A stretch of DNA of 39,874 nt from Gemmatales bacterium (GTDB lineage Bacteria > Planctomycetota > Planctomycetia > Gemmatales > HRBIN36), in contig JANWWR010000062.1 in assembly GCA_025055835.1 (NCBI GenBank), forward strand, positions 1 to 39,874. Direction: 5' to 3'. Below the pieces are notes generated by a model. It saw only the letters and a program-made list of their open reading frames with translations. It did not search any database and was not told the DNA's origin. Position 1 is the stretch's first letter. The number at the start of each line of letters is the position of its first letter. Shown piece after piece: positions 26,279-36,700 of this stretch. Position numbers and translations under genes: made by a program.

Positions 26279-26286
26279 GCTATATA
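26258..26286 (+). promoter_or_regulatory. strong sigma70-like promoter of the diguanylate cyclase gene
   Basis: TTGAAA (26258-26263), exactly 17 bases, TATATA (26281-26286). The start near 26293 lies 15 bases after the maf stop and 139 bases before the chosen start codon. It makes the downstream gene independent of maf. Confidence 0.65.
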
Positions 26287-26292
26287 GCAGTA

Positions 26293-26431
26293 AGCCGTCA
26301 TGAAAGGGCCAGGGCGTCCGGATCAACCCCCGATCCGCCGCCGGGTGGACTGTCCCCGTGACGGTCGGAAACCGGCAGGGAAGCCGACCTGGCATCCCGT
26401 TCCTGCCTGGTTCCTGGAGGGGTTTGCGCCC
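26293..26431 (+). promoter_or_regulatory. structured 5' leader, candidate riboswitch
   Basis: The 139-nt leader holds hairpin CGGATC-AACCCCC-GATCCG (26319-26337), whose C-rich loop can pair with the ribosome-binding site GGAGGGG (26416-26422). It also has GGTCGG (26363-26368) pairing with CCGACC (26384-26389), and inside that loop GGCAGGG (26374-26380) pairing with TCCTGCC (26401-26407), which would make an H-type pseudoknot. A competing small hairpin GTCGG-AAA-CCGGC (26364-26376) exists, so the leader has alternative folds. I could not match it to c-di-GMP, cobalamin, TPP or other classes by motif. Confidence 0.4.
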
Positions 26432-27547
26432 GTGGCAGATCATCGGTGTTCTCTTCTCATCGTTGACGACGAACGTCACATACTCAATTCGCTCTACGGC
26501 TGCCTGAGCAAGGAGTTCGACGTCCGCACGGCTGCGTCGGCGGAGGAAGCGATGGAGCGCATCAGCGAGCAGGTTCCCGACATCATCCTGAGCGACAAGC
26601 GGCTTCCGGGGATGAGCGGCGTTGAGCTGCTGGAGCGAGTCCGGCAGCAGCATCCCAAGACGATCCGCATTCTTATGACCGGCTACGCTGAACTGGAAGA
26701 CGCCGTGGAAGCGATCAACCGCTGCCACGTCTTCCGCTACCTGTTCAAACCCTGGCGTCTGGAAGACATGATCCGGGTCATTCGCGACGCCGCCCACGCC
26801 TTTCGTCTCGAACGCAGCAACCAGATTCTCTTGGAAGAGCTTCGCCGGCTCAATCTGGAGCTGGAGCAGCACAAGCAGGAGCTGGAGAAACGCAACGAGG
26901 ACTTGCAGCGACTCAACGAGGAACTGGAATTCCGGGTCAACGAGCGGACCCGGGAACTGGAACAGAAGACCTCGGTTCTGGAACGGCTGGCTCTGACCGA
27001 CGATCTGACCGGCCTGCCCAACCGTCGGGCCGTCGAACAGATTCTCCATTCCGAAATCCGTCGTCGAGCCCGTTATCCGTCACCCCTCACCGTCGGCCTC
27101 ATTGATGCTGACCATTTCAAAGACATCAATTCGCTGTACCACTACACCGGCGGCGACCAGGTTTTGATCTGCTTGGGCAAGACGCTCAATTCGTCGGTCC
27201 GAAGCGTGGACACGGTGGGTCGAGTGGGCGGCGAGGAGTTTCTGGTGGTCGCTCCGCAGACCGATACCGAAGGGGCGCGCAATCTCGGCGAACGCATCCG
27301 CAGCGCGGCGGAGCACATGACCGTCGAGCACCACGGACAGCAGATTCGCGTCACCGTCAGCGTCGGCATGGCCGTCCTGGAGGCCGACTGCCATCTGTCC
27401 GCCGATCAACTCTGGCACGAAGCGGCCGTGGCCCTGTCCGAGGCGAAGGCCCGGGGGAGGAACTGCTGCGTCGTTCGCGTGGCGGAGGAGCCGGTCCTTC
27501 GCAGCACCCCGGCTCCTGAACCCACCGCCGCTGTAAGTTTGCGCTGA
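26432..27547 (+). CDS. response regulator-diguanylate cyclase (REC-coiled coil-GGDEF)
   Basis: Makes c-di-GMP from two GTP under control of a phospho-receiver. Starting at GTG 26432 the protein is 371 aa. The receiver domain has Asp12/Asp13, phospho-acceptor Asp55 (ILSDKRLPGMSG), Thr83 and Lys106, and is of the RpfG-like kind (MTGYAELEDAVEAIN, YLFKPW). A coiled coil follows (about 125-187), then GGDEF (188-350) with metal Asp225, substrate Asn233 and Asp242, active site GGEEF (266-270) and inhibitory I-site RSVD (257-260) exactly five residues before it. An ATG at 26300 is open in frame, but its 44 extra residues have no domain character and lie in a leader that has its own promoter and GGAGGGG 9 bases before the GTG. 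Catalysis and product inhibition are predicted intact. Confidence 0.93.
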   Translation: MADHRCSLLIVDDERHILNSLYGCLSKEFDVRTAASAEEAMERISEQVPDIILSDKRLPGMSGVELLERVRQQHPKTIRILMTGYAELEDAVEAINRCHVFRYLFKPWRLEDMIRVIRDAAHAFRLERSNQILLEELRRLNLELEQHKQELEKRNEDLQRLNEELEFRVNERTRELEQKTSVLERLALTDDLTGLPNRRAVEQILHSEIRRRARYPSPLTVGLIDADHFKDINSLYHYTGGDQVLICLGKTLNSSVRSVDTVGRVGGEEFLVVAPQTDTEGARNLGERIRSAAEHMTVEHHGQQIRVTVSVGMAVLEADCHLSADQLWHEAAVALSEAKARGRNCCVVRVAEEPVLRSTPAPEPTAAVSLR

Positions 27548-27603
27548 TCTGCCAAGCGCGCGTCAGGGCTTTTTCTGGCCAAATACTGTAACGGTGTCAG
27601 GTT

Positions 27604-28758
27604 TCACCGTAAGCGGGCGTGGTTGTGGTTGCCCTCGGCGGTGGTGGAGGCGGGCTTTCCGTTTGCATTTCCTTCGCCGTGCTGAGTGCCCGGGGAGGCC
27701 GGGTCGCTGGGTAGTTCGGCGTCGATGAACACATCCACCTGCATGCCGACATAGACGTTGCTCGGCGTCGGATCGAAGGCGAAGATTGCCTGGAGAACGC
27801 GGGTATCCACGCGCTCCCGGTTGTCTCCCGTGAGCGATTTCTTGGGAATAACGAACGGCTCGACGCGGACGAAGCGGAGCGGATACTGCTTTCCGGTGTC
27901 GCCGCGAAGAACAGCCCAGGCCGCCGCGCCGGGAATGAAGCGAGGCACGTCGTGTTCGTCGATGTCCACGCGGACGTGAAGCTGCTGAATGTTTCCGAGC
28001 ACGATCAGCGCCTGGGTGGATGGGGCACCGACGAACTCGCCGGGACGCACATTGACCTGCAACACCTCGCCATCCACCAAGGCCCGCACGGTCAACCGTT
28101 CCAGATTGGTTTCCGTCTGCTTCAGCTTTGCTGAGGCCATCTCCACGGCAGCCCGGGCAATGGCCTTATCCGGTTCCCAGGCCCCCGACTGAAGCAGGTG
28201 CAGATCGGCCTCGGCCCAGGCCAGCTGCTCCTTGGCCATTTCGTAGGCCTGCCGTCGCCGAACCATCTCCTCCACGGAGACGGCACCGGCCCGGCCCCGG
28301 AAGGAGTTCTCGGTCAATTCCAGCTGGGTTTTCTGCTCGGCCAGGGCGGCCCGCAGTTCGCGGACGCGGGCTTCCTTGATCCGGACTTCTTCAGGCCGAG
28401 GCAGCTTTTCCAGCCGATCCAGCTCTGCCTTGGCGGAATCGAGTTCGGCTTTGCGGATGCGAAGTTCAGCCTGCAATTCCCGGTCATCCAGGGCAAAGAG
28501 CGGCTCGCCGGCGGAGACACGCTGACCCGGCTTGACAAACACCTTGGTGACGATGCCGGGAAGCGGCGACCCGACGTTGATGTTCTCCGTCTGGGCCTCG
28601 ATCAGCCCCGCCCCGGCCACGGTCTTGCCGAACGGATTGCGGGCCGGTTCGATGGGCGGTTCCACCTTCTTGACCGTCTGATGGGCGGCCATGACGTGCC
28701 AGATGGCGAAACCGAGCATCCCCGCGGCAATCAAGGGCAAAATGAGTTTGCGAATCAT
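27604..28758 (-). CDS. HlyD-family membrane fusion protein (DevB-like)
   Basis: The periplasmic adaptor of an ABC efflux system. The 384-aa protein has an N-terminal anchor (about 6-25), the first half of a lipoyl/barrel-sandwich domain (GLIEAQTENINVGSPLPGIVTKVFVKPGQRVSAGEPLFALDD), a long alpha-helical hairpin (about 90-230), the second half (LTVRALVDGEVLQVNVRPGEFV) and a beta-barrel domain. The C-terminal 30 residues are low-complexity with His and Asn. It overlaps the upstream ATPase gene by ATGA. No outer-membrane TolC-type gene is adjacent, so the outer channel must be elsewhere. Confidence 0.92.
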   Translation of the reverse strand: MIRKLILPLIAAGMLGFAIWHVMAAHQTVKKVEPPIEPARNPFGKTVAGAGLIEAQTENINVGSPLPGIVTKVFVKPGQRVSAGEPLFALDDRELQAELRIRKAELDSAKAELDRLEKLPRPEEVRIKEARVRELRAALAEQKTQLELTENSFRGRAGAVSVEEMVRRRQAYEMAKEQLAWAEADLHLLQSGAWEPDKAIARAAVEMASAKLKQTETNLERLTVRALVDGEVLQVNVRPGEFVGAPSTQALIVLGNIQQLHVRVDIDEHDVPRFIPGAAAWAVLRGDTGKQYPLRFVRVEPFVIPKKSLTGDNRERVDTRVLQAIFAFDPTPSNVYVGMQVDVFIDAELPSDPASPGTQHGEGNANGKPASTTAEGNHNHARLR

Positions 28759-29594
28759 GACAGGCTCCCACGAGACTGCTTGGCTTCTTCGATCAGGGTT
28801 TCGCTCACTGGAGTGGTGTCAACGGATCCTTTCGTTTCGCCGAGACCGTTGGTCTCGGTGCGCACGATGCGGCCGTCGTTCATGTGGATGATGCGGTCGC
28901 CGAACTCGAAGACGCGGTTGTCATGGGTGACGACAATGACAGCCCGATCCGGGCCGACGCCGACCCGGCGAATGATTTCCATGATGACGTGGCCGGTGTC
29001 TCCGTCGAGGGCCGACGTCGGCTCGTCGCAAATGATCAGCCGCGGTTCGTGAACCAAGGCCCGGGCGATGGCCACCCGCTGCTGCTGACCGCCGGACAGC
29101 TGCGACGGCAGGGCATGGGCACGGGCCCCGACACCGACGGCGTCCAGCAACTCCTTCGCCCGGGCGACCGCCTTGCGTCGTGGCCAGCCCTGAATCAGCA
29201 AAGGGATGGCGGCATTTTCCGCCGCCGTCAGAGCGGGCAGGAGGTTGTATTGCTGGAAGATGAAGCCGATGTTCTGCCCGCGAAACCGCACGAGTTCTTG
29301 TCCCCGAAGCTCGTTCAACGGCTGGCCAAGAACGGTCACGCTCCCGTCGGTCGGCTCCAGAATGCCAGCAAGAACGGAAAGCAGCGTCGTTTTGCCGCAA
29401 CCGCTCGGCCCGACGAGCAGACTCATCTCTCCGTAGGGGGCTTCGAGATCAACACCCCGCAGGGCATGGACCTGCGTTTCGCCGTCGCCAAATGTCTTGG
29501 TCACGCCCCGACAGACGACGGCCGCTCCGGTGGAGGCCTGCCTCCGTCCGGTCGGTGTTATCCGTCGTTCCAACTGCGTCCCTGTCTGACTCAC
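28755..29594 (-). CDS. ABC transporter ATPase (DevA/MacB/LolD class)
   Basis: The 279-aa nucleotide-binding subunit has Walker A GPSGCGKTT (62-70), Q-loop FIFQQYNLLP, signature LSGGQQQRVAIARAL, Walker B LIICDEPTSALD and switch His in VVTHD. It energises the permease encoded upstream; in this family the cycle drives mechanotransmission across the periplasm rather than substrate passage through the membrane. The start codon is GTG (29594) with GGAGGAGAGG just ahead. The 23-residue N-terminus and about 30-residue C-terminus lie outside the fold. The gene begins 67 bases after the permease stop and ends in ATGA overlap with the HlyD gene. Confidence 0.94.
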   Translation of the reverse strand: MSQTGTQLERRITPTGRRQASTGAAVVCRGVTKTFGDGETQVHALRGVDLEAPYGEMSLLVGPSGCGKTTLLSVLAGILEPTDGSVTVLGQPLNELRGQELVRFRGQNIGFIFQQYNLLPALTAAENAAIPLLIQGWPRRKAVARAKELLDAVGVGARAHALPSQLSGGQQQRVAIARALVHEPRLIICDEPTSALDGDTGHVIMEIIRRVGVGPDRAVIVVTHDNRVFEFGDRIIHMNDGRIVRTETNGLGETKGSVDTTPVSETLIEEAKQSRGSLS

Positions 29595-29661
29595 TCTCGC
29601 CTCTCCTCCGAAAGCCCCCGCTTCGCTGTGTCGTTCGGCCCCAACCCGGGCATGCTGTTCA

Positions 29662-30795
29662 TCAGCGGAATACGATGCCCGGTTCCAGAACGAGCACCCG
29701 CCGCACGCTCAGCACGCTGGAGAGCAGAGCGATTACGAGCACGGCCAGGGCGGTCAGCCCGAGCACCTCCCACGGCATGAAGAATGCCAGCTTCGACTGG
29801 TTCCGGGTGAACTGTCCGAATGCTGCCGCCAGGCCGACGCCGATGCCGTAACCCAGGACGCTCACCACCAGGGCCTGCAAAAGCACCATGCCGACGACGC
29901 CGAGATTGCTGACACCCATCGCCTTCAAGGCCCCGAATTGCTTCAGGTTCTCGATGGTGAAGGTGTAAAACGTCTGCCCCGCGATGGCGCTGCCGACGAG
30001 GAAGCCGAGGATGACCGTGATCCCGAAGTTCATCGGGATGCCGGTGTTTTGCAGATAGTAATGGATGGTCAGCCACGAGAAGTCGTTGCGGGACAGCGCC
30101 TTCAGCCCGGTCTGGGCCGTGATGCGGGCGGCGACTTCTTCGGGAGACAGGCCCGGCTCCGGCTGCGCCAGGACGAAGCTGAGCACCTTGCGTTCCGGCG
30201 GAGCGAACTGCACCGCCTGGCTGTAGCGGGTGTACACCACGGGAAAGGTCTGGAACGTCCGCGAGGCCTTGCAGATGCCGACGATGACCGCCCGCCGGTC
30301 GTTCATCTCAAAGGTGCGGCCCAGCTGGAAAGGCTCCCCGGGCCAAAGCTGGTGATAGCCGGCCTCGTCGATGAAGATCGCATCGGGGCGGCGCAGATCG
30401 GCCAGCGAACCCATCGTGATCTCAGCCGGTGCGCCGACAAACGTGGCGTCGTCGAGACCAAGGAGAATGATCTGTTGGAAATTGCCGTTCTCCAGGCGGG
30501 CACGGCTCAGATTCTTGTACAACCGCACCGCCCATTGCACGCCGGGAACGCCGCGGACCCGGTACAGATCGTTCTCCGACAGCGGTTTCAGATCATCGAC
30601 GAAGCGGACGTTCGGATTCATGACCCAGATGTCCGCCCCCTGGATGTCCTTGATCTGGCTGGTCGTCATCAACATCAGGCCGCAGAAGATCGAGCTTTGC
30701 TGGGAAATCAGCAGCGAAGCGAAAGCGATGCCGAAGACGATGCCGAAAAACTTGGCCCGGTCGCCGGTCAGCATCTGGATCGCCACCCAGATCAT
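29662..30795 (-). CDS. ABC transporter permease (DevC/FtsX class)
   Basis: The 377-aa permease has the MacB/FtsX layout. One helix is near the N-terminus (about 15-35, FFGIVFGIAFASLLIS), followed by a large periplasmic domain to about 265 and then three helices (FGITVILGFLVGSAIAGQTFY, VGMVLLQALVVSVLGYGIGVGLAAA, VLGLTALAVLVIALLSSVLSV) with the coupling sequence ENLKQFGALKAMGVSN between the second and third. A longer in-frame opening to 30984 is only the shadow of tetR. The ATG at 30795 overlaps the tetR stop as ATGA. It works with the ATPase and adaptor downstream. Confidence 0.93.
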   Translation of the reverse strand: MIWVAIQMLTGDRAKFFGIVFGIAFASLLISQQSSIFCGLMLMTTSQIKDIQGADIWVMNPNVRFVDDLKPLSENDLYRVRGVPGVQWAVRLYKNLSRARLENGNFQQIILLGLDDATFVGAPAEITMGSLADLRRPDAIFIDEAGYHQLWPGEPFQLGRTFEMNDRRAVIVGICKASRTFQTFPVVYTRYSQAVQFAPPERKVLSFVLAQPEPGLSPEEVAARITAQTGLKALSRNDFSWLTIHYYLQNTGIPMNFGITVILGFLVGSAIAGQTFYTFTIENLKQFGALKAMGVSNLGVVGMVLLQALVVSVLGYGIGVGLAAAFGQFTRNQSKLAFFMPWEVLGLTALAVLVIALLSSVLSVRRVLVLEPGIVFR

Positions 30796-31493
30796 TTCCG
30801 GCCTCCCCGGGTGCTGACCCGCTTGGTGCCCGGCTTGGGACCGGGGCGCTTCCAGTCCAGTCCCAGTGCCCGGCAGCTGAACTCCGTGATGTGGTCCGTG
30901 AGCGTCTCGGCATCGTAAGTCGCCTGTTCGTCCTCGCCGACCATGATCCGAATGACATGCCGGGCGAGGCGATGATACATGCATTGGCCGACGATGCTGA
31001 ACGAGATCAGATGCAGCTTGCGCTCAGACAGGCCCGGGGGCAGGGCCTCCCGAAGGATGGCCCAGAGCGTTTCATAGACCGGACGGATGAACTCCTGGGC
31101 GATGCGCTCGCCGATCGGTGAGGGCTGGGTCAGTTCCCGCATCATGAGCTGCATGTGCCACAGGGGCCGGTCCCGGCAAGCCAGCACGATCTTTTCGACC
31201 AGCAGGCCGATGAACCAGCGTAGCTTCTCGGCCGGTTTTGCCGTGGCTGGCCACTCCGTGGTCAGGTTTTCATAGAGGGGGCTGCGGGCGGCGAACCGTA
31301 GCGTTTCGGCATAGAGGGTTTCCTTGTCCCGGAAGTAGTAGTTGATGGCGGCGATGTTGTGGACGCCGGCCCGGGCACAGATTTCCCGCACCGTGGCGGC
31401 ATGGTAGCCCTTCTCGGCGAAGACCTCGCCAGCGGCCTGCAAGAGGCGCTGTTGGGTGGCGTCGGCGGATGGAACGTGTGCTGGCTCGGGCAT
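30792..31493 (-). CDS. TetR-family repressor of the exporter operon (CecR-like)
   Basis: The protein (233 aa from ATG 31493; a GTG at 31499 with AGGAAA 4 bases upstream is also possible) has the TetR helix-turn-helix (TQQRLLQAAGEVFAEKGYHAATVREICARAGVHNIAAINYYFRDKETLY, about 13-60) and a CecR/YbiH-like ligand-binding domain after it. The last 20 residues are basic. In E. coli, CecR controls an ABC exporter with a HlyD subunit, the same gene content as here. It is first in the operon, so auto-repression through the palindrome at 31532-31544 is likely. The ligand is unknown. Confidence 0.93.
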   Translation of the reverse strand: MPEPAHVPSADATQQRLLQAAGEVFAEKGYHAATVREICARAGVHNIAAINYYFRDKETLYAETLRFAARSPLYENLTTEWPATAKPAEKLRWFIGLLVEKIVLACRDRPLWHMQLMMRELTQPSPIGERIAQEFIRPVYETLWAILREALPPGLSERKLHLISFSIVGQCMYHRLARHVIRIMVGEDEQATYDAETLTDHITEFSCRALGLDWKRPGPKPGTKRVSTRGGRK

Positions 31494-31531
31494 CGGCACG
31501 GTTTCCTGGATCCCAAATCGGATTCTTAGCC

Positions 31532-31544
31532 TGGGACAGTCCCA
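31532..31544 (-). promoter_or_regulatory. candidate TetR operator
   Basis: TGGGACAGTCCCA is a perfect 6-bp inverted repeat around one base. It lies 33 bases before the tetR GTG and about 20-30 bases downstream of the predicted transcription start, where a bound dimer would block elongation. A second small palindrome CCCAATGGG follows at 31541-31549. Confidence 0.45.
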
Positions 31545-31571
31545 ATGGGCGATTGAAACGGTTGTCTAAAA

Positions 31572-31600
31572 CATTTGTAGTAGAATCCGGAAAAAGTCAA
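31572..31600 (-). promoter_or_regulatory. possible promoter of the tetR-exporter operon
   Basis: On the minus strand TTGACT (31600-31595) is followed by CAAATG at 17 bases (31577-31572) or by TACAAA at 15 bases (31579-31574). The -35 is good, the -10 ambiguous. The region is AT-rich for this window. Confidence 0.4.
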
Positions 31601-31662
31601 GACCTGGGATGCGATTCGTTGACAGCGCGAAACACGACAGGGCGAAGAGCCGTCCAACGAAG

Positions 31663-33336
<1,674 letters not shown>

Positions 33337-33408
33337 AGCATTTCCGCCGACCGGCCCGCAGGACGAGACCGCCGCCCCGTGCTTCGGCTTCGCTTCCGTG
33401 CTGTCATG

Positions 33409-33606
33409 TTAGTGCCGCGAGTCTTTTCGGTAACCCACGTTCACCATCGCATCGGCGATCTGATAGGCCTTGATGGCGACGCGCAGAGCGAATTCCTCGT
33501 CCGACTCGCCGGGCTGCTGGGGCATCCGCTGGGGATGCGACAACAGGGCTGCCATCGCCTGACCGGCAAACCATTCCCGTTTGTGCATCTCGCCGACGTG
33601 AGGCAT
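33409..33606 (-). CDS. small hypothetical protein, 65 aa
   Basis: From the ATG at 33606 the protein is MPHVGEMHKREWFAGQAMAA and onwards, ending in an acidic then helical part (PGESDEEFALRVAIKAYQIADAMVNVGYRK). CGGGAG (33613-33618) lies 6 bases before this ATG, and the predicted transcription start near 33670 excludes the upstream in-frame start at 33678. The KREWFAGQA plus IADAM pattern resembles short proteins often found in phages and plasmids, of unknown function. It lies 72 bases upstream of ettA in the same direction. Confidence 0.6.
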   Translation of the reverse strand: MPHVGEMHKREWFAGQAMAALLSHPQRMPQQPGESDEEFALRVAIKAYQIADAMVNVGYRKDSRH

Positions 33607-33676
33607 GACTTGCTCCCGAACGTTTAAACCTGACTGGAATGCAATGAGGATACGGGCTGGGACGGGATTCTTTTCC

Positions 33677-33704
33677 ATCCTACGTCGAAATGCCGTCGCT
33701 GCAA
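33677..33704 (-). promoter_or_regulatory. sigma70-like promoter of the 65-aa gene
   Basis: On the minus strand TTGCAG (33704-33699), 16-base spacer, TAGGAT (33682-33677). The predicted start near 33670 may also serve ettA, for which no closer promoter is visible. Confidence 0.5.
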
Positions 33705-33729
33705 GCGTATTGGATGGCGATCGGCGGCG

Positions 33730-36700
33730 TCATTTGTCAATTAATGGCTGCGAAATCCGCAAATAGGCAACGAGATCGCGCACCTGCTGTTCGGTCAGGC
33801 CCTTAAGCAGACCCTCCGGCATGAGCGAGGTCTTCCGAGTTTCCATCACCTCGATGTCGTCTCGGGCGACCACAACCTCCGAGCCTTCGTCGCTGCGGAG
33901 GACGACGGCCCCGGCATCCTGATCGGCCAGACAGCCGACCAGCGTTCGGCCGTCCTTCGTGAGAATCACGTAGGTGACGTAGCCTTCCCGAATCTCCGCA
34001 TTGGGATGAACGATGTTCAGCAACAGGGCCGAGAGGTCATTGCGGTTGTACGAGGTCAGATCGGGACCGACCTTGCCCCCTTCGCCGAAGAACGTGTGGC
34101 ATTTGCCGCACTGTTGTCGGAACAGTTCCCGGCCGTGCTTCGGAACTCCGGAACCGTTATGGACCACGGTCTGGAGCCGTTCGAGTTCCAAGCGCAGCGC
34201 CTGAGGGGCTGCCGGTTCGAGGTCGCCCCAGACTCGGCGGATGCGGTCATGCAAGGCCTCGTCCCGCGTCAGAAGCATCCGCCGCGCGAACTCAATGGGA
34301 ACAAGCCGTTTTTCCAGGCGGCCGGCTTCCACGGCATCGATCACCGACCTGGCCCAGGCGGGCCGGGAACCCAGCAGGTTCAGGGCCGGTCCCCGAAGAT
34401 CGTCCGACATCTGCGGCAAGGCTTGGAGAATGGCCGAGCCAATGATCGGATCGTCGTAGCGTTGCAGACTGGTGAGGGCGGCGGATCGCAAGGCCGTGTC
34501 CGGCGACGAGGTGGCCAGTTTGAGGAGCGTCGGCAGGGCCTGCGGAGGGGCCGTCTCGCCCAGGACTTGCACGTACTGAAGCTGTTTGCTCCGCTCGCCC
34601 CGTTCATCGCTGATGAGCCGAAGCGCTTCTTCGACCGCCTCCGGACGCTTCTGACGAAGCCCGAGCACCACGGAATGCTTGCCGTAGGCTGCCAGGGCAT
34701 CGGCCAGTTCCCGAGGCAGATCGGGCAACGTCCGACCCAGGAAAGCAGCCTCGAAACCAGCGAGCAGGTGGCGGGTAGCTACGGGACCAGGACTAAGCTG
34801 GAGCAGCCGAGCGCAGCAATCCAGGTCTTTCCGCGTCCCAGTGGCGGCGAAGCGCCGCATCAGACGTTCCAGCATATGCTCCTGCACCAACGGCCGATTC
34901 CAGATTTCACTCGTCTCGAAAAGGGCCAGCACCTCCTGGGGATTCTGGGTGATTTTCGCCTCCAAGGCCCACCACAACAGGAGCGGAATGTGCGGATCGG
35001 TTCGGTCTTCGTCATGGGCAAGCAAGGCTCGAATCACCGGCAGGGCTTGTGGCGTGGGCAGTCGCCTGGCCGAGCAAGCCAATTGGCTCCGGACGACGAC
35101 CTCGCGTTCCGCCACCGCCAACTGGGCCAGATGCGAAGCTGTCTCGTCATTGATGCGACCCTCGTCGCAGAGCAGCCGCACCGCCCAGGCCCGCACCTGG
35201 GAATGGCGATGCCGCAGCAATTCCACGCCACGGGCTTCCGTCCAGCCGCCACTCTGGTACAGACCCCATAATCCGCCCAAGGCGGTCAACTCGTCGTCCG
35301 ATCGGAGGAGTTGTTCGCACAGTGGAATGGCGGCGGCGTCTTTGCGGTCGCCGAGCAGTCGCAGCGCGGTCTGCCGATGCCAGCGGTTCGCATGACCCAG
35401 CAGGCGGACCAGTTCCTCCGTGCGGAGCTGCCCCAGATCGGGAACCTTTGTCGGTCGCGTCTCTCGACCCGTGAGCCGATACACCCGGCCCGAATCGCGG
35501 TGGATGTTGCCTTCGTAATGCTGCCCGTGAGCGGCTCGGTTGTCGTACCAGTCGGCAATGTATAAAGCCCCGTCCGGCCCATGCTTGATGTCCACCGGCA
35601 TGAACCACGGGTCATTCGTCGTCACGGCGAAACCGATGTCGTGGGTTTGGAACGTCGAGCCGTCCGGTTTGCGTTCGCTCATGACCACATGCCGCAGCAC
35701 CGGAGAAACGCCGAACAGCACGTCTCGATAGCGGTCGGGCAAGCCGGTGCCGTCGTAGAACGCGAAGGTGTGGGTGAACCGCGGCGTCGTGTTGTGCCGC
35801 ATGGCCCCGAAATACCCGAAGGCGAACGGGTTCGACAGCGGCCCATGCTTGGCGAAGCCCTTGAGATAGTAGCCGCCCTGGACGTAGTGGAAGCCGCGGG
35901 TGTCTCCGCCGTTGTGCCCGGAAAAGACACGACCCAGATGGTCGATTTCGACGCCAAAGGCGTTTCCGCCCCCCTCAGCGAAGATTTCATAGCGGCGTTT
36001 TTCCGGGTGATAACGCCAGATGAGTTGGCCCATCGAAGTGACCGGCGGCTCCTTGGAGCCAGGCTTGCGGACGGACGCGGAAACCGTGCTGCCCTGGGCG
36101 GCGTAGAGCCAGCCGTCCGGTCCCCAGCACAGGCTGTTGACTACGGAATGCGAATCCTCCAGCCCGAAGCCGGACAGATGCACTTCGGGATCGCCATCCG
36201 GCACGTCGTCGCTGTCCCGATCCGGGTAGAAGAGCAGATAGGGCGGATTGAGGACCCAGACACCTCCCCGGCCCCGGGCTGCCGCCGTCGTCAGGTTCAG
36301 GCCTTCGACGAAGACCTTGTGCGTTTCGTAGGTGCCATCTCCGTCGGCGTCTTCGTGGATGGTGATGCGGTCCGCTCCGCGGAAGTGACGCGGCGGCGGA
36401 GGCGGAACCTGATCGTACACGACCCGCCATACGCCGTCCCGGCTAAGCATCTTCAGGCCGGCGGGATAGGGGTATTGAATGTACTGCACGACCCAGAGGC
36501 GGCCCCGTTCGTCGAAGCTGAGTTGGACCGGCTGGCGAACGGTCGGCTCGTGAAGGACGAGATCGAGTCGCAGATCCTCCGGCGTTTTGAAATGCCGAAG
36601 TGCTTCCTGGGGGGAGAGCGGGGGCGGCTCGGTCGGTTTCGCCGGCTCGGGATCAGCCGAAGCCGAACCGATCCGCGTGTCTCCCACGATCCCCAGCCAC

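Noticed and set aside
26300..26431. Longer diguanylate cyclase starting at the ATG 26300
   Set aside because: The extra 44 residues have no domain character, the promoter places this stretch in the leader, and the GTG at 26432 has a near-ideal ribosome-binding site.
26293..26431. Cobalamin or c-di-GMP-I riboswitch in this leader
   Set aside because: Pieces such as GGGAAGCC and CCTGGC recall a cobalamin element, but the conserved B12 box and the GEMM core are not present in order.
27548..27603. Terminator between the convergent diguanylate cyclase and HlyD genes
   Set aside because: A T-run (CTTTTTC) is present, but only about three base pairs of stem can form before it.
27604..30795. Type I secretion system for the RTX protein
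   Set aside because: The ATPase has no fused membrane domain, the permease is FtsX/DevC type and a TetR regulator leads the operon, so it is a separate efflux unit; it is also about 6 kb away.
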